DNA from: Paenibacillus sp. An7
GTDB lineage: Bacteria > Bacillota > Bacilli > Paenibacillales > Paenibacillaceae
Length of the DNA stretch: 64,000 nucleotides
Reading direction: 5' to 3'
Assembly: GCF_009870785.1 (NCBI RefSeq)
Contig: NZ_WTWX01000014.1
Location: 44,238 to 108,237, forward strand
Both the position numbers and the translations under genes were made by a program. The notes beneath the pieces are model-generated. The model saw only the letters and a program-made list of their open reading frames with translations. It had not been told where the DNA came from and searched no databases. How positions within the stretch are numbered: the first letter of the stretch is position 1; every line of letters starts with the position of its first letter. Below are positions 41,166-49,273 of this stretch, in pieces.

Positions 41166-42458
41166 GTGCTGGATATAAACTGGATACGAGAGCATGCAAA
41201 CGAGGTGGAGGAAGCTGCAAGACTGAAGAATATGAGCCTTTCGGTAAAAGAGCTTATAGACACGGATGATCGAAGAAGAGAGCTCATTACTAAAGTAGAG
41301 AAACTGCGCGGACAGCGAAATAAAGGATCCCAAAAAGTCGGTCAGCTTATGAAAGAAGGACGAAAGGAAGAAGCAGAGAAGCTAAGGGTCGAGATTAGGG
41401 AGCTGGGCGGCAGTATCGAACAATGGGACAAGGAATTGTCTGAGACGGAGAAAGAGTATGAAAGGCAGATGCTATTCGTTCCGAATATCTTCTCGAAGGA
41501 CACCCCAATTGGAAAGTCGGATGAAGATAATGTACTCGTGCGCCAAGTAGGTGAAGTAACGGAAAGGGATTTTGTCATCAAGGATCATATCCAGCTAGGG
41601 GAACTGCATGATCTGTTTGATGTCCCTCGCGGCGTGAAAGTCGGCGGTTCGAGAAGTTATTATTTAAAAGGAGACGGCGTATTACTGCACCGAGCTGTTC
41701 AGCAGCTGGCACTGGATATCGTGATGAAGCACGGATTTATACCGATGGATGTACCGATTATGGTACGCGAAGAGGCTCTCATCAATACCGGTTTCTTTCC
41801 TACCGGACGTGATCAGACCTATGCGCTAGAGGAAGAGGATAAGTTCCTGGTCGGCACTTCGGAAGTTCCACTGATCTCGTATTACGCAGGAGAAGTGGTT
41901 GATGTAACGGAGCCGATTCGCCTGGCTGCTGTATCGACAAGCTTCCGCAGCGAGGTGGGTTCGGCCGGACGGGACGTCAGAGGACTATACCGTGTCCATC
42001 AGTTTGCTAAAGTGGAAATGGTTGTTCTAACCGAAGCAAATGACGAGGTGTCGGAGAAAGTTCATCAGGAAATAACAAGTTATGCCGAACAGCTGCTAGA
42101 AGCGCTAGAGCTGCCATACCGAGTCATGGCTGTCTGTACGGGGGACATGTCGCAGAAAACGTACAAACAATACGATATTGAGACCTGGATGCCAAGCAGA
42201 CAAGCTTATGGAGAAACCCATTCGTCGTCGAATTTACATGACTTTCAGGCGCGCCGTTCGAACATTCGCTATCGGGATCAAGATGGACAATTAAAATATG
42301 TGCATACGCTGAACAATACAGCAGCAGCCTCGCCAAGAATTCTAATTCCGCTGCTGGAGAATCATCAGCTGGAGGATGGCAGCATCTATATTCCGAAGGC
42401 GCTTCGCCCTTATATGGGGGGTAGAGACACCATTGCCTGTACCGCAGTGCAAGAATAA
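41166..42458 (+). CDS. serS: Seryl-tRNA synthetase
   Basis: A 430-residue class II synthetase charging tRNA-Ser. The N-terminal coiled-coil tRNA-binding arm is visible (LRGQRNKGSQKVGQLMKEGRKEEAEKLRVEIRELGG). Motif 2 is in STSFRSEVGSAGRDVRGLYRVHQF, and the conserved GETHSSSNLHDFQARR plus the motif 3 region LNNTAAASPRILIPLLENHQ follow. The start is GTG at 41166, giving MLDINWIREH, the usual SerS N-terminus; a longer frame from 41124 would begin inside the T-box terminator. It is controlled by the T-box leader. Confidence 0.95.
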   Translation: MLDINWIREHANEVEEAARLKNMSLSVKELIDTDDRRRELITKVEKLRGQRNKGSQKVGQLMKEGRKEEAEKLRVEIRELGGSIEQWDKELSETEKEYERQMLFVPNIFSKDTPIGKSDEDNVLVRQVGEVTERDFVIKDHIQLGELHDLFDVPRGVKVGGSRSYYLKGDGVLLHRAVQQLALDIVMKHGFIPMDVPIMVREEALINTGFFPTGRDQTYALEEEDKFLVGTSEVPLISYYAGEVVDVTEPIRLAAVSTSFRSEVGSAGRDVRGLYRVHQFAKVEMVVLTEANDEVSEKVHQEITSYAEQLLEALELPYRVMAVCTGDMSQKTYKQYDIETWMPSRQAYGETHSSSNLHDFQARRSNIRYRDQDGQLKYVHTLNNTAAASPRILIPLLENHQLEDGSIYIPKALRPYMGGRDTIACTAVQE

Positions 42459-42464
42459 AATACG

Positions 42465-42488
42465 GTTCAACTTTCGAGAGACGGGTAC
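42465..42488 (+). promoter_or_regulatory. SigB-type promoter-like sequence
   Basis: GTTCAA, a 12-bp spacer and GGGTAC match the B. subtilis SigB consensus GTTTAA-N12-14-GGGTAT at 10 of 12 positions, 62 bp upstream of the start of a GSP26-type protein gene. Whether this organism has SigB is not visible here. Confidence 0.4.
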
Positions 42489-42550
42489 ACTATAGTAACA
42501 GTTATTTTTACTATAATTACAAACTTCGCTCTTGAAAGGAGACAAATACA

Positions 42551-42967
42551 ATGAATAAAACAGATCTTGAACGTGCAATTATAGCGGGCATAGAAAATAA
42601 TCATTTTGGTTCCTTGGCTACCGTAGAGGGAGGAAAACCAAAACTAAGATACATGGCTGTTTTCAATGATGGTCTAAATATTCATATGGCAACAAACCGC
42701 TGCACTCATAAGGTGGAGGAACTAGAGGATAACCCGAATGTGAGCCTTCTGATGGGTTACGAAGCAGGAGGTAACAAAGACATCCTTGAGATTGAAGGAA
42801 CCGCAAGTGTAACGAAGGACGAAAGTCTGCGTAAGAAACTGTGGAATGATGAGTTTAGTAAATGGTTCAGTGGTCCGGAAGATCCGAACTATGTCATTTT
42901 GGATATTACCCCAAACCGGATTGAATATACAGGACAAGGGCAAGAAAAACAGGTATGGGAAGCATAA
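42551..42967 (+). CDS. Pyridoxamine-5'-phosphate-oxidase-like flavin protein (general stress protein 26 type)
   Basis: A 138-residue split-barrel flavin-binding protein of the PNPOx-like group (FGSLATVEGGKPKLRYMAV, NIHMATNRCTHKVEELEDNPNVSLLMGY, YVILDITPNRIEYTGQG). B. subtilis YdaG (GSP26) is of this type and belongs to the SigB general stress regulon. The enzymatic role is not established; many bind FMN or F420 and reduce unknown substrates. AAAGGAG is about 10 bases before the ATG. It is monocistronic. Confidence 0.85.
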   Translation: MNKTDLERAIIAGIENNHFGSLATVEGGKPKLRYMAVFNDGLNIHMATNRCTHKVEELEDNPNVSLLMGYEAGGNKDILEIEGTASVTKDESLRKKLWNDEFSKWFSGPEDPNYVILDITPNRIEYTGQGQEKQVWEA

Positions 42968-42997
42968 ATATCACATGACCTTTACAGCCTGATGTCA

Positions 42998-43045
42998 GAA
43001 GAGAAGGAAGGGCGATCGCATAGATCGTTCTTCTTTCTTTTTTTG
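42998..43045 (+). terminator. Terminator after the PNPOx-like gene
   Basis: GCGATC / GATCGT core with GAAGGAA / TTCTTC extensions, followed by a long T-rich tail (CTTTCTTTTTTT). Confidence 0.65.
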
Positions 43046-43175
43046 TATAAAACCTCCCTCAAGGTTGTTATTTTAGTTAAAATTACACTTTTATACCAGT
43101 AATAAATAGTTTAGAATATCTGTCAGAAGCATATTATTTCCAGTAGTATTGGAATGAAAATTTGGAGGGGTTCTT

Positions 43176-45434
43176 TTGAGATCACGTAAACCATTATTAG
43201 CAGGTCTGACTACCGCTGCTCTACTGTTTCAATTATTCGCCATCCCAGGACAACCTGTCTCTGCTGCAGATGCAGCCAAAGTGAAACTTCGTATTCTGGA
43301 GACAACGGATATTCACGTGAATCTGCTCGATTATGATTACTACAGTGATCAGGAAATTGAAACGTATGGTTTGGCAAGAACCGCTACTCTTATTAAAAAA
43401 GCTCGGAGTGAAGCGACCAATAGTCTTTTGTTTGATAATGGTGATCTTATTCAAGGCAATCCGCTCGGTGATTATGTAGCCAAAGTGAAGCCGCTGAAGG
43501 GTGCTGAAGTCCATCCTGTATATAAAGCGATGAATCTGCTGGATTATGATGCAGCAACGCTTGGGAACCATGAGTTCAACTATGGTCTTGATTTCTTGAA
43601 TCAAACGCTGAAAGGCGCTGATTTTCCTTATGTGAATGCCAACATTTATAAAGATGACGGCGATAAGGATGAAAGCAACGACGTGAACTATTTTAAACCG
43701 TATGAAATTATTGAGAAGAAAGTAAAAGATGAAGCGGGTAAGGAACATACACTGAAAGTAGGCGTGATTGGACTTGTTACTCCGCAGATCATGCAGTGGG
43801 ACAGTTCTTCCCTTACGGGTAAAGTTATTGCGAAAGACATTGTAAAGACAGCGGCGAAGTTTGTACCTGAAATGAAAGCAAAAGGGGCAGATCTGATCGT
43901 GGCCCTTGCTCATACCGGTTATGATCAGAATCCGCCGGCAGATATGGCAGAGAATGCAGTTCTTCCGCTGAGTGAAGTGGATGGTATTGATGCCATTTTG
44001 TTCGGACATGCCCATAAGGTTTTCCCTGGAAGTGCATTTGCAGATCAAAAGGGCGTGAATCTTGAAAAAGGAACGATTAATGGTGTTGCCGCTGTAGAAC
44101 CTGGTGCGTGGGGAGATAACCTTGGGGTTATTGATTTACAGCTGGAGCAGGCAGATGGGAAATGGAAAGTAGTAGATTCCAAATCCGTATCAAGCCCAAT
44201 TTACGATGCAGCAAACAAAAAAGCATTTGTCGAAGCAGACAAAGAGATCGTAGCTGCCATATCGGACGAGCATAAAGCGACAGTGGATTATGTACGTGGG
44301 CCGGTAGGAACGACAACGGCGCCGATCACAAGCTATTTTGCACTTGTTCAAGATGATTCTTCCATTCAGATTGTAACGAATGCACAGAAATGGTATATCG
44401 AGAACAAACTGAAAGGCACGAAATACGAAGGTACTCCAGTATTGTCTGCAGGTGCTCCTTTTAAAGCAGGCGGCCGTATGGGTGCGGATTACTACACGGA
44501 TATCCCTACAGGAACGATTGCAATAAAGAATGTAGCAGATCTCTATGTGTACCCAAATACACTACATGCCGTTGAAGTAAACGGAGCAGAGATTAAAGAA
44601 TGGCTCGAATGGTCTGCGGGGCAGTTCAATCAGATCGATCCGAATAAGTCAGGGGAACAAGAGCTGGTTAATCTTGATTTTCCGACATATAATTTTGATG
44701 TCATTGACGGCGTAACGTATGAAATTGATGTAACCCAGCCGAGTAAATATGATGCAAAAGGAAATGTAGTGAATGCTTCAGCGAGCCGCATCAAGAACCT
44801 TCAGTTTGAAGGGAAAGCGATCGACTTGCAGAAGAAATTTATTGTTGCCACCAATAACTACCGTGCGGGATCTTCCAAACTTGCGAATCCAGATGGAAAA
44901 CGAATTGTCCTTGCTGCACCCGATGAGAGCCGCCAAGTCATCATCGATTACATTACGGAGAACAAAACGATTAATCCATCTGCGGATGGAAACTGGTCCT
45001 TCGCAGCAGTAAGCGGAAATCCGGAAGTTATTTTTAACACAGCGACAGAAGCGAAAAAATTAGTGGAATCAGATCCAGAGCTGAGTAAAGTAATGACGTA
45101 TCTTGGTGAAGGAAAAGATGGATTCGGTAAATATGCATTAAATTTGGCAGGTGATAAAGCGACTGCACCAGCACCAGAACCGACTCCAACGCCAACACCA
45201 ATACCGACACCAACACCGGAGAAACCAGCGACCCCAGTACAACCGTCTAAGCCGGAGAAGCCGTCTAAACCGGAAGCAAACAAAGAAAAAGTGCACGTGG
45301 TGAAAAAAGGGGATAACCTCTACCGTATTGGCTTAAAATATGGTGTCGATTGGAATGCGATTGTAAAAGCAAACAAGATTAGCAATGTATATACACTGCA
45401 AGTAGGCCAAAAATTGATCATTCCAGCATCCTAA
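43176..45434 (+). CDS. Secreted 5'-nucleotidase / cyclic-nucleotide phosphodiesterase with LysM anchor
   Basis: A 752-residue exported enzyme. The signal peptide spans residues ~1-31. The metallophosphatase domain shows ETTDIHVN, LFDNGDLIQG, LGNHEFNYG, ALAHTGYD and FGHAHKVF. The 5'-nucleotidase C-terminal domain spans ~380-620 (substrate-binding FPTYNFDVIDGV). A Pro/Thr/Lys-rich linker (PEPTPTPTP ... PSKPEKPSK) leads to one LysM domain (VHVVKKGDNLYRIGLKYGV ... VGQKLIIPAS). It should hydrolyse extracellular nucleotides (YfkN/CpdB-like) while bound to peptidoglycan through LysM; there is no LPXTG motif. The start is TTG at 43176 with GGAGGGG 5 bases upstream. Confidence 0.93.
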   Translation: MRSRKPLLAGLTTAALLFQLFAIPGQPVSAADAAKVKLRILETTDIHVNLLDYDYYSDQEIETYGLARTATLIKKARSEATNSLLFDNGDLIQGNPLGDYVAKVKPLKGAEVHPVYKAMNLLDYDAATLGNHEFNYGLDFLNQTLKGADFPYVNANIYKDDGDKDESNDVNYFKPYEIIEKKVKDEAGKEHTLKVGVIGLVTPQIMQWDSSSLTGKVIAKDIVKTAAKFVPEMKAKGADLIVALAHTGYDQNPPADMAENAVLPLSEVDGIDAILFGHAHKVFPGSAFADQKGVNLEKGTINGVAAVEPGAWGDNLGVIDLQLEQADGKWKVVDSKSVSSPIYDAANKKAFVEADKEIVAAISDEHKATVDYVRGPVGTTTAPITSYFALVQDDSSIQIVTNAQKWYIENKLKGTKYEGTPVLSAGAPFKAGGRMGADYYTDIPTGTIAIKNVADLYVYPNTLHAVEVNGAEIKEWLEWSAGQFNQIDPNKSGEQELVNLDFPTYNFDVIDGVTYEIDVTQPSKYDAKGNVVNASASRIKNLQFEGKAIDLQKKFIVATNNYRAGSSKLANPDGKRIVLAAPDESRQVIIDYITENKTINPSADGNWSFAAVSGNPEVIFNTATEAKKLVESDPELSKVMTYLGEGKDGFGKYALNLAGDKATAPAPEPTPTPTPIPTPTPEKPATPVQPSKPEKPSKPEANKEKVHVVKKGDNLYRIGLKYGVDWNAIVKANKISNVYTLQVGQKLIIPAS

Positions 45435-45466
45435 TGGATGACTGATTTTGATCACTGCTAGAGTTG

Positions 45467-45517
45467 ATTAAAGCCTTGCCCTTTGTCCGAGTGATTCGGC
45501 GGGGCAAGGCTTTTTTA
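45467..45517 (+). terminator. Terminator after the nucleotidase gene
   Basis: AAAGCCTTGCCC / GGGGCAAGGCTTT with an inner GTCCGA/TTCGGC arm and six T. Confidence 0.88.
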
Positions 45518-45602
45518 GATTGGGGCGGATAACGGGGAAGTCTAACATTCTACACAGGTAAGAAAGGTAATGAATATAGAACTTCTAATCTACTGAGCCG
45601 TT

Positions 45603-46688
45603 CTACGTCAGCGTTGTTACATAAATGCCAAGCGGTGTACTTGCACTGCCCGCCGTCATGTATTTGAAGGAGTAGGAGCTTGCACCTGGTGGAACAGTGA
45701 CATCAGCAATGGGACTGGCCTGTGTGTTATTGCGAAGAAGAGGAATACCGTAGGTTTTACCATCAATGAGAGCTGCCCCGGCAAAGGCTCCACCGCGCGG
45801 GTTCACCCGAATACGAACGACAGCATCCTGGTTCGTCTCATTCAGAATCGGAATATTTACTTGATAGATGGCTCCGAATTGTCCCCGATTGGTCATGGAT
45901 GCCGGTAGCGTGCTGCTGTCCGCAGTGAAGAGCAGGTCGGCCGGTAGTTCTCCCGTTAGCTTCGTGCCCGCACAGGTACGGTAGTTTGCACTTTGTCCAA
46001 CACGATATACAGGGGTAGTTGCGTCTGTTTCAGAAAAAGTCCAGCTGCCGCGAGGGTGGGCTTGAGGTGCAGGACGAGGTGGAATAGGAGCGGACGTAAT
46101 CTCGCGAAGATCTTTATCTTCTATTTTCGAGACAACAGTTCGAATCTCGTAATTCTGGCCGCCTTTGCCGCTAGCGTGTTCTACAGTGAATTCGTAGATA
46201 AACCCTGCAAGCACGTCATCTTCTACTGTAAATTCCTCGATAAGTGCAACTCCTCTGCCAAATTTATAAGGGTCGACGGGTTTAATTCGATCGAGAGTGC
46301 CGCCTACACATGACTTCGCAAGACATTGACCAACATCAATAATCCAGTGTCCTGTGGAGGGACTTAGCTTCAGATCTCTTTCGATATGACGAACCTCGAT
46401 TTGCTCCTCATCCTTGTTTTCAATCGTAACGCCAATGCGTACCGGAGCACCTGTACGATTGTAGTGCCATCCAAAGATGCGGTGTTTCATCGACCGTTTA
46501 GAAGTCACCACCACATCATGCCATAGTGTCGAAAATGGCTCTGTCAAAATCTCTTGTGTCAGTGTCTCTGGGTTGTCACTGAGCATTAATCTGCGCTCGT
46601 CGCCCGCTTTGGCGGAGGCAATATCAATATTAATGTTCCCCGGGATCACCAGTGTTTCAACAGTCAAATTTTCTTGTTTGCAGCTCAT
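45603..46688 (-). CDS. Hypothetical 361-residue beta-rich protein divergent from a split sigma factor
   Basis: I do not recognise this protein. It has no signal peptide or membrane helix, is beta-strand rich and contains four to five cysteines (two in CLAKSC). A central Pro-rich hinge (PIPPRPAPQAHPRG) separates two halves: the N-terminal half (1-205) with WHYNRTGAPVRIGVTIENKDEEQIEVRH, and a C-terminal half with Ala/Thr-rich strands ending in a domain like those of surface appendage or spore-surface proteins. GAGGAGG is 6-7 bases before the ATG. It is monocistronic. It lies divergent from a probable two-subunit sigma factor and may be its target. Confidence 0.7.
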   Translation of the reverse strand: MSCKQENLTVETLVIPGNINIDIASAKAGDERRLMLSDNPETLTQEILTEPFSTLWHDVVVTSKRSMKHRIFGWHYNRTGAPVRIGVTIENKDEEQIEVRHIERDLKLSPSTGHWIIDVGQCLAKSCVGGTLDRIKPVDPYKFGRGVALIEEFTVEDDVLAGFIYEFTVEHASGKGGQNYEIRTVVSKIEDKDLREITSAPIPPRPAPQAHPRGSWTFSETDATTPVYRVGQSANYRTCAGTKLTGELPADLLFTADSSTLPASMTNRGQFGAIYQVNIPILNETNQDAVVRIRVNPRGGAFAGAALIDGKTYGIPLLRNNTQASPIADVTVPPGASSYSFKYMTAGSASTPLGIYVTTLT

Positions 46689-46763
46689 ATTCTTCCTCCT
46701 CGTTTTACTCTCATTTTTTGTTGCTCACTAATATAGGAGTTGAGGAGAGTGAAAATACAACCT

Positions 46764-46785
46764 GTTTGATAAAATATTTTCAAAC
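46764..46785. promoter_or_regulatory. Inverted repeat upstream of the 361-residue gene
   Basis: GTTTGA-N10-TCAAAC, 75-97 bases upstream of that gene's start, in an AT-rich tract. It could be an operator or part of a promoter read by an alternative sigma factor. The rest of 46689-47034 shows only the promoter listed separately. Confidence 0.35.
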
Positions 46786-46951
46786 TTTTTTCTTTCCTTA
46801 TTTTTCATTAGATAGTGATATCTCTACCTTAGCTGGCGGTTTTCTTTATTAACTGTATCTCTGAGAGATCGAGTAGGTGAATCAGCAATGGTATAAAGGT
46901 CAAAAGTCCTAGAGAAGAAAGAGTAGGAATAACTACTTTTTAATTTGGGTC

Positions 46952-46980
46952 TTGGAAGAAAAAGGTGAAGCGATTATAAT
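46952..46980 (+). promoter_or_regulatory. SigA-type promoter of the split-sigma pair
   Basis: TTGGAA (46952-46957), a 17-bp spacer and TATAAT (46975-46980), 54 bases upstream of the first start codon. Confidence 0.65.
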
Positions 46981-47034
46981 AGCAACAAAGAGGGAACAGA
47001 TGTTCCTATAATTAGAAAAAAAGAGGTGTTAATT

Positions 47035-47373
47035 ATGAGTAGTTCTGTCCACTATTATCAAAAAGAACTCAAACGAATTGCGTGGCGTCTTCAGTATCGT
47101 GTCCGTGCCGAACGCCAAAGAGAGCTTCCGCTCAAAACAGAGCTGCTATTAATCTCGGCTTTATCTCCTGAACAAGAGATCGAATCAAAACTATTCATCG
47201 AGTACATTCTCGGACTGATTCCCTCGGATACGGGGCAAAAAGTCATTCGTTTATTTTATTTGGAAGACCAAAGTGAGGCAGAGATTGCAAAAGAACTGAA
47301 TATTAGTCAGCAGGCGGTGAACAAATGGAGAAGAAAAACAATCCAGAGTCTATCGGAGAGAATGAGTTCCTGA
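47035..47373 (+). CDS. Sigma-70 region 4-type protein, candidate sigma subunit (SigO-like)
   Basis: A 112-residue protein. The C-terminal half is a sigma region 4 HTH: GLIPSDTGQKVIRLFYLEDQSEAEIAKELNISQQAVNKWRRKTIQSL. The N-terminal half is basic and helical, without a recognisable region 2. AGAGGTG lies before the ATG at 47035; the ORF start at 47026 has no site. The next gene begins 49 bases inside this one and resembles a region 2-like helical protein. The pair has the layout of SigO (YvrI) and RsoA of B. subtilis, a sigma factor made from two polypeptides. That match is by architecture only. Confidence 0.7.
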   Translation: MSSSVHYYQKELKRIAWRLQYRVRAERQRELPLKTELLLISALSPEQEIESKLFIEYILGLIPSDTGQKVIRLFYLEDQSEAEIAKELNISQQAVNKWRRKTIQSLSERMSS

Positions 47374-47573
47374 GACTTGTTCATGAAGTGCAGCAAGGGG
47401 ATACGGCTGCCATGGAAAAGCTGCTTGATATGTTTGAATCGGATATGCGGCTGCTAAGCAAATATATTCCCATGCCTGAAGAAGATGCTCTGCAGAGCAT
47501 GAAGCTTGAATTTATCACACTGATTAAAAACAAAGTGCTCGATCAGAAGGGGTCGTCAGATGAGGAAGAGTAG
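47325..47573 (+). CDS. Small helical protein, candidate region-2-like sigma subunit (RsoA-like)
   Basis: An 82-residue protein with the pattern EFLRLVHEVQQGDTAAMEKLLDMFESDMRLLSKYIPMPEEDALQSMKLEFITLIKN. This is the same helical pattern as the N-terminal part of sigma region 2 and of HTH_16-type proteins, where a Q-GD-AM-LL-F-P series is followed by an acidic ED-LQ-L-EFI helix. B. subtilis RsoA (79 residues) is of this size and type. The start lies 49 bases inside the upstream gene in another frame, after GGCGGTG, so the two are tightly coupled. The acidic C-terminal tail ends SSDEEE. Confidence 0.68.
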   Translation: MEKKNNPESIGENEFLRLVHEVQQGDTAAMEKLLDMFESDMRLLSKYIPMPEEDALQSMKLEFITLIKNKVLDQKGSSDEEE

Positions 47574-47580
47574 AAAACGA

Positions 47581-47622
47581 AGTACCCGCTGTCTAGGAAG
47601 ACCGCGGGTACTGTGCTGTTTT
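47581..47622. terminator. Terminator between convergent genes
   Basis: AGTACCCGC / GCGGGTACT with a GTCTAGGAAGAC loop hairpin and a T-run at 47617-47621. Confidence 0.75.
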
Positions 47623-47650
47623 TATGAGTACGTGATGAGTAGAAAAGAGC

Positions 47651-48691
47651 CTATACGGTCCTCTGAGAGAGATGATGCATAGACGATTCTCTCACCATTA
47701 GCCGATGGGGAATGATATGACGTTTATTGAACAAGGACTTATCCTCATCTTGTATGGCCTGAATGAGTGCTTGTGAAGCAACATATCCTAGATGATAAAT
47801 CCCAATATCTACACTGCTTAGCGGCGGGCTGTACAATTCGGACAAGGGATTGTTATTAAAGCTGACAATACATAGATCAGAAGGGACCTTGAATCCAAGC
47901 TCGTTCAAACCGCGAAGAACTCCGAAGCTGACTACATCATCAATGACAACAAGCGCGGTAGGTCGTTCGGGTAAATTCATAAAGAAGGACATGGCTCGGT
48001 ATCCGCTCTCCTGCAAGAAATCATCTTCCACAATCCAATCTGCTTTCACGGCTAGTCCTGCTTCTTTCATGGCTAGATGATAGCCCTGCAATCGGTCTTT
48101 TGATACCATTAAATTTTTGGGTCCGCTCACAAAACCGATCCGTTTATGCCCGAACGAAATCAGATGACGCGTAGCATCATAGGCTGCTTGTATATTATCC
48201 GTATCAACAGATAAAAGATCGGGAAATTGTTCTGTTCTTCCGACCAATACAAAAGGAAAATTCTCTTGATACAAAAATTCGACAACAGGGTCATTCTGCC
48301 TGGAATAGAGCAAGATTGCTCCATCTACCCGCCCGCCATATACCAGTCTTTGGACAGCTTCGACTTCTTCCTGTTCGTTCGCACCTGAACTGATCACAAT
48401 ATCATACCCTGATCGATTCGCCTGGGTGACAATTCCCCGAATCAGTTCCATAAAAAAGGTATTGAGGAACAGCTCTTCTGCCGGTTTGGGCAAGATCACC
48501 CCAATACTCTTGGTTGTTTTGGATACAAGACTTTTTGCCATTATATTTGGATGGTAGCCAAGTTCCTGCATAATATCGCGTACTTTACTAGCTGTTTTCT
48601 GACTAATACGAGGGTGGCCGGAAAGCACACGGGATACAGTGGAAGGAGATACACCCGCCAGTTTTGCTACGTCTTTGATTGTTACCGCCAC
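47651..48691 (-). CDS. LacI-family regulator of the maltodextrin operon (MalR-like)
   Basis: A 346-residue LacI/GalR regulator. The N-terminal HTH (MAVTIKDVAKLAGVSPSTVSRVLSGHPRISQKTASKV, with hinge helix region NIMAKSLVSKTT) is followed by a periplasmic-binding-like effector domain (SIGVILPKP, GYDIVISSGANEQEEVEAVQRL, GHKRIGFVSGP, PTALVVIDDVVSFGVLRGL). It is divergent from malE and almost certainly controls the malEFG-amylase operon; LacI-type palindromes occur upstream of both genes. It is MalR-like by context and effector-domain pattern; the inducer, probably maltose or maltotriose, is inferred. Confidence 0.9.
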   Translation of the reverse strand: MAVTIKDVAKLAGVSPSTVSRVLSGHPRISQKTASKVRDIMQELGYHPNIMAKSLVSKTTKSIGVILPKPAEELFLNTFFMELIRGIVTQANRSGYDIVISSGANEQEEVEAVQRLVYGGRVDGAILLYSRQNDPVVEFLYQENFPFVLVGRTEQFPDLLSVDTDNIQAAYDATRHLISFGHKRIGFVSGPKNLMVSKDRLQGYHLAMKEAGLAVKADWIVEDDFLQESGYRAMSFFMNLPERPTALVVIDDVVSFGVLRGLNELGFKVPSDLCIVSFNNNPLSELYSPPLSSVDIGIYHLGYVASQALIQAIQDEDKSLFNKRHIIPHRLMVRESSMHHLSQRTV

Positions 48692-48709
48692 TTATTTTTC
48701 ACTCCTTAA

Positions 48710-48723
48710 TGAAACCGTTTGCT
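48710..48723. promoter_or_regulatory. cre/LacI-type operator near the malR-like gene
   Basis: TGAAACCGTTTGCT matches the cre consensus TGWAARCGYTWNCA at 12 of 14. It lies 19 bases upstream of the regulator's start codon, so binding could repress the regulator gene. Confidence 0.55.
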
Positions 48724-48964
48724 TTGTATCGATATGGTAATCCATAATTTACCGGTTTGTAAATGGAGATTTTTATAAGCTTATAACCATTGTGGCACCC
48801 TTTTAACAGAAAATGAAATTATTTTTATAGTTTTTCAGCAAAAAATCTCTTATCTTAACCCTATTTCATAGATAAAACCGAGGAAATAAACGACAGACAT
48901 TGTAAAAGAGAGTAAACAATGGATTATTTTAGATAGATGGTGTAATATCGCCAAATTTAATCTA

Positions 48965-48978
48965 TGCAAACGTTTTAA
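48965..48978. promoter_or_regulatory. cre/LacI-type operator
   Basis: TGCAAACGTTTTAA matches the cre consensus at 12 of 14 and contains the half-site GCAAACG typical of MalR/CcpA binding. Confidence 0.6.
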
Positions 48979-49011
48979 CAAAATGGTTTTGTCGGTTATG
49001 ATTAATTTGAT

Positions 49012-49025
49012 AATAAAGCGCTTAC
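49012..49025. promoter_or_regulatory. cre/LacI-type operator, weaker
   Basis: ATAAAGCGCTTACC has a perfect AAGCGCTT core and matches cre at about 11 of 14. Confidence 0.4.
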
Positions 49026-49099
49026 CTACCAATATTTATAAGTTTTTCGAATACATACGCTGATGACTTATCCGATGAAAGCAGGAATTTACGAATCAA

Positions 49100-49113
49100 G
49101 ACAAACGTTTGCA
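49100..49113. promoter_or_regulatory. LacI-type operator palindrome
   Basis: CAAACGTTTG (49102-49111) is a perfect 10-bp palindrome; the extended site is close to the MalR/CcpA palindrome GCAAACGTTTGC. Confidence 0.6.
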
Positions 49114-49273
49114 CAACAGAGGACATCTTTGATTCTGATTTCTGAAAGGCAGTAAATAAACAAAGAATCTCTGCCGGATTTGGATAGGTTCAGTGAGCTT
49201 TTGTTGCTGTGTTCATACAGTGACGAAAGAAGGTGTATGCGCAGCAAAAAAAAAGGGGAAGGGATGATTTCTA

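Larger units (their letters stand above)
48692..49273. other. Divergent control region of the maltodextrin genes
   Basis: About 580 bases with no credible gene. It contains four cre/LacI-type operator-like sites (48710, 48965, 49012 and 49102). Much of it is AT-rich, and I could not fix the malE promoter with confidence. Confidence 0.6.

Noticed and set aside
48850..49032. Minus-strand open frame in the maltodextrin control region
   Set aside because: It overlaps operator-like sites, has no ribosome binding site and no recognisable protein.
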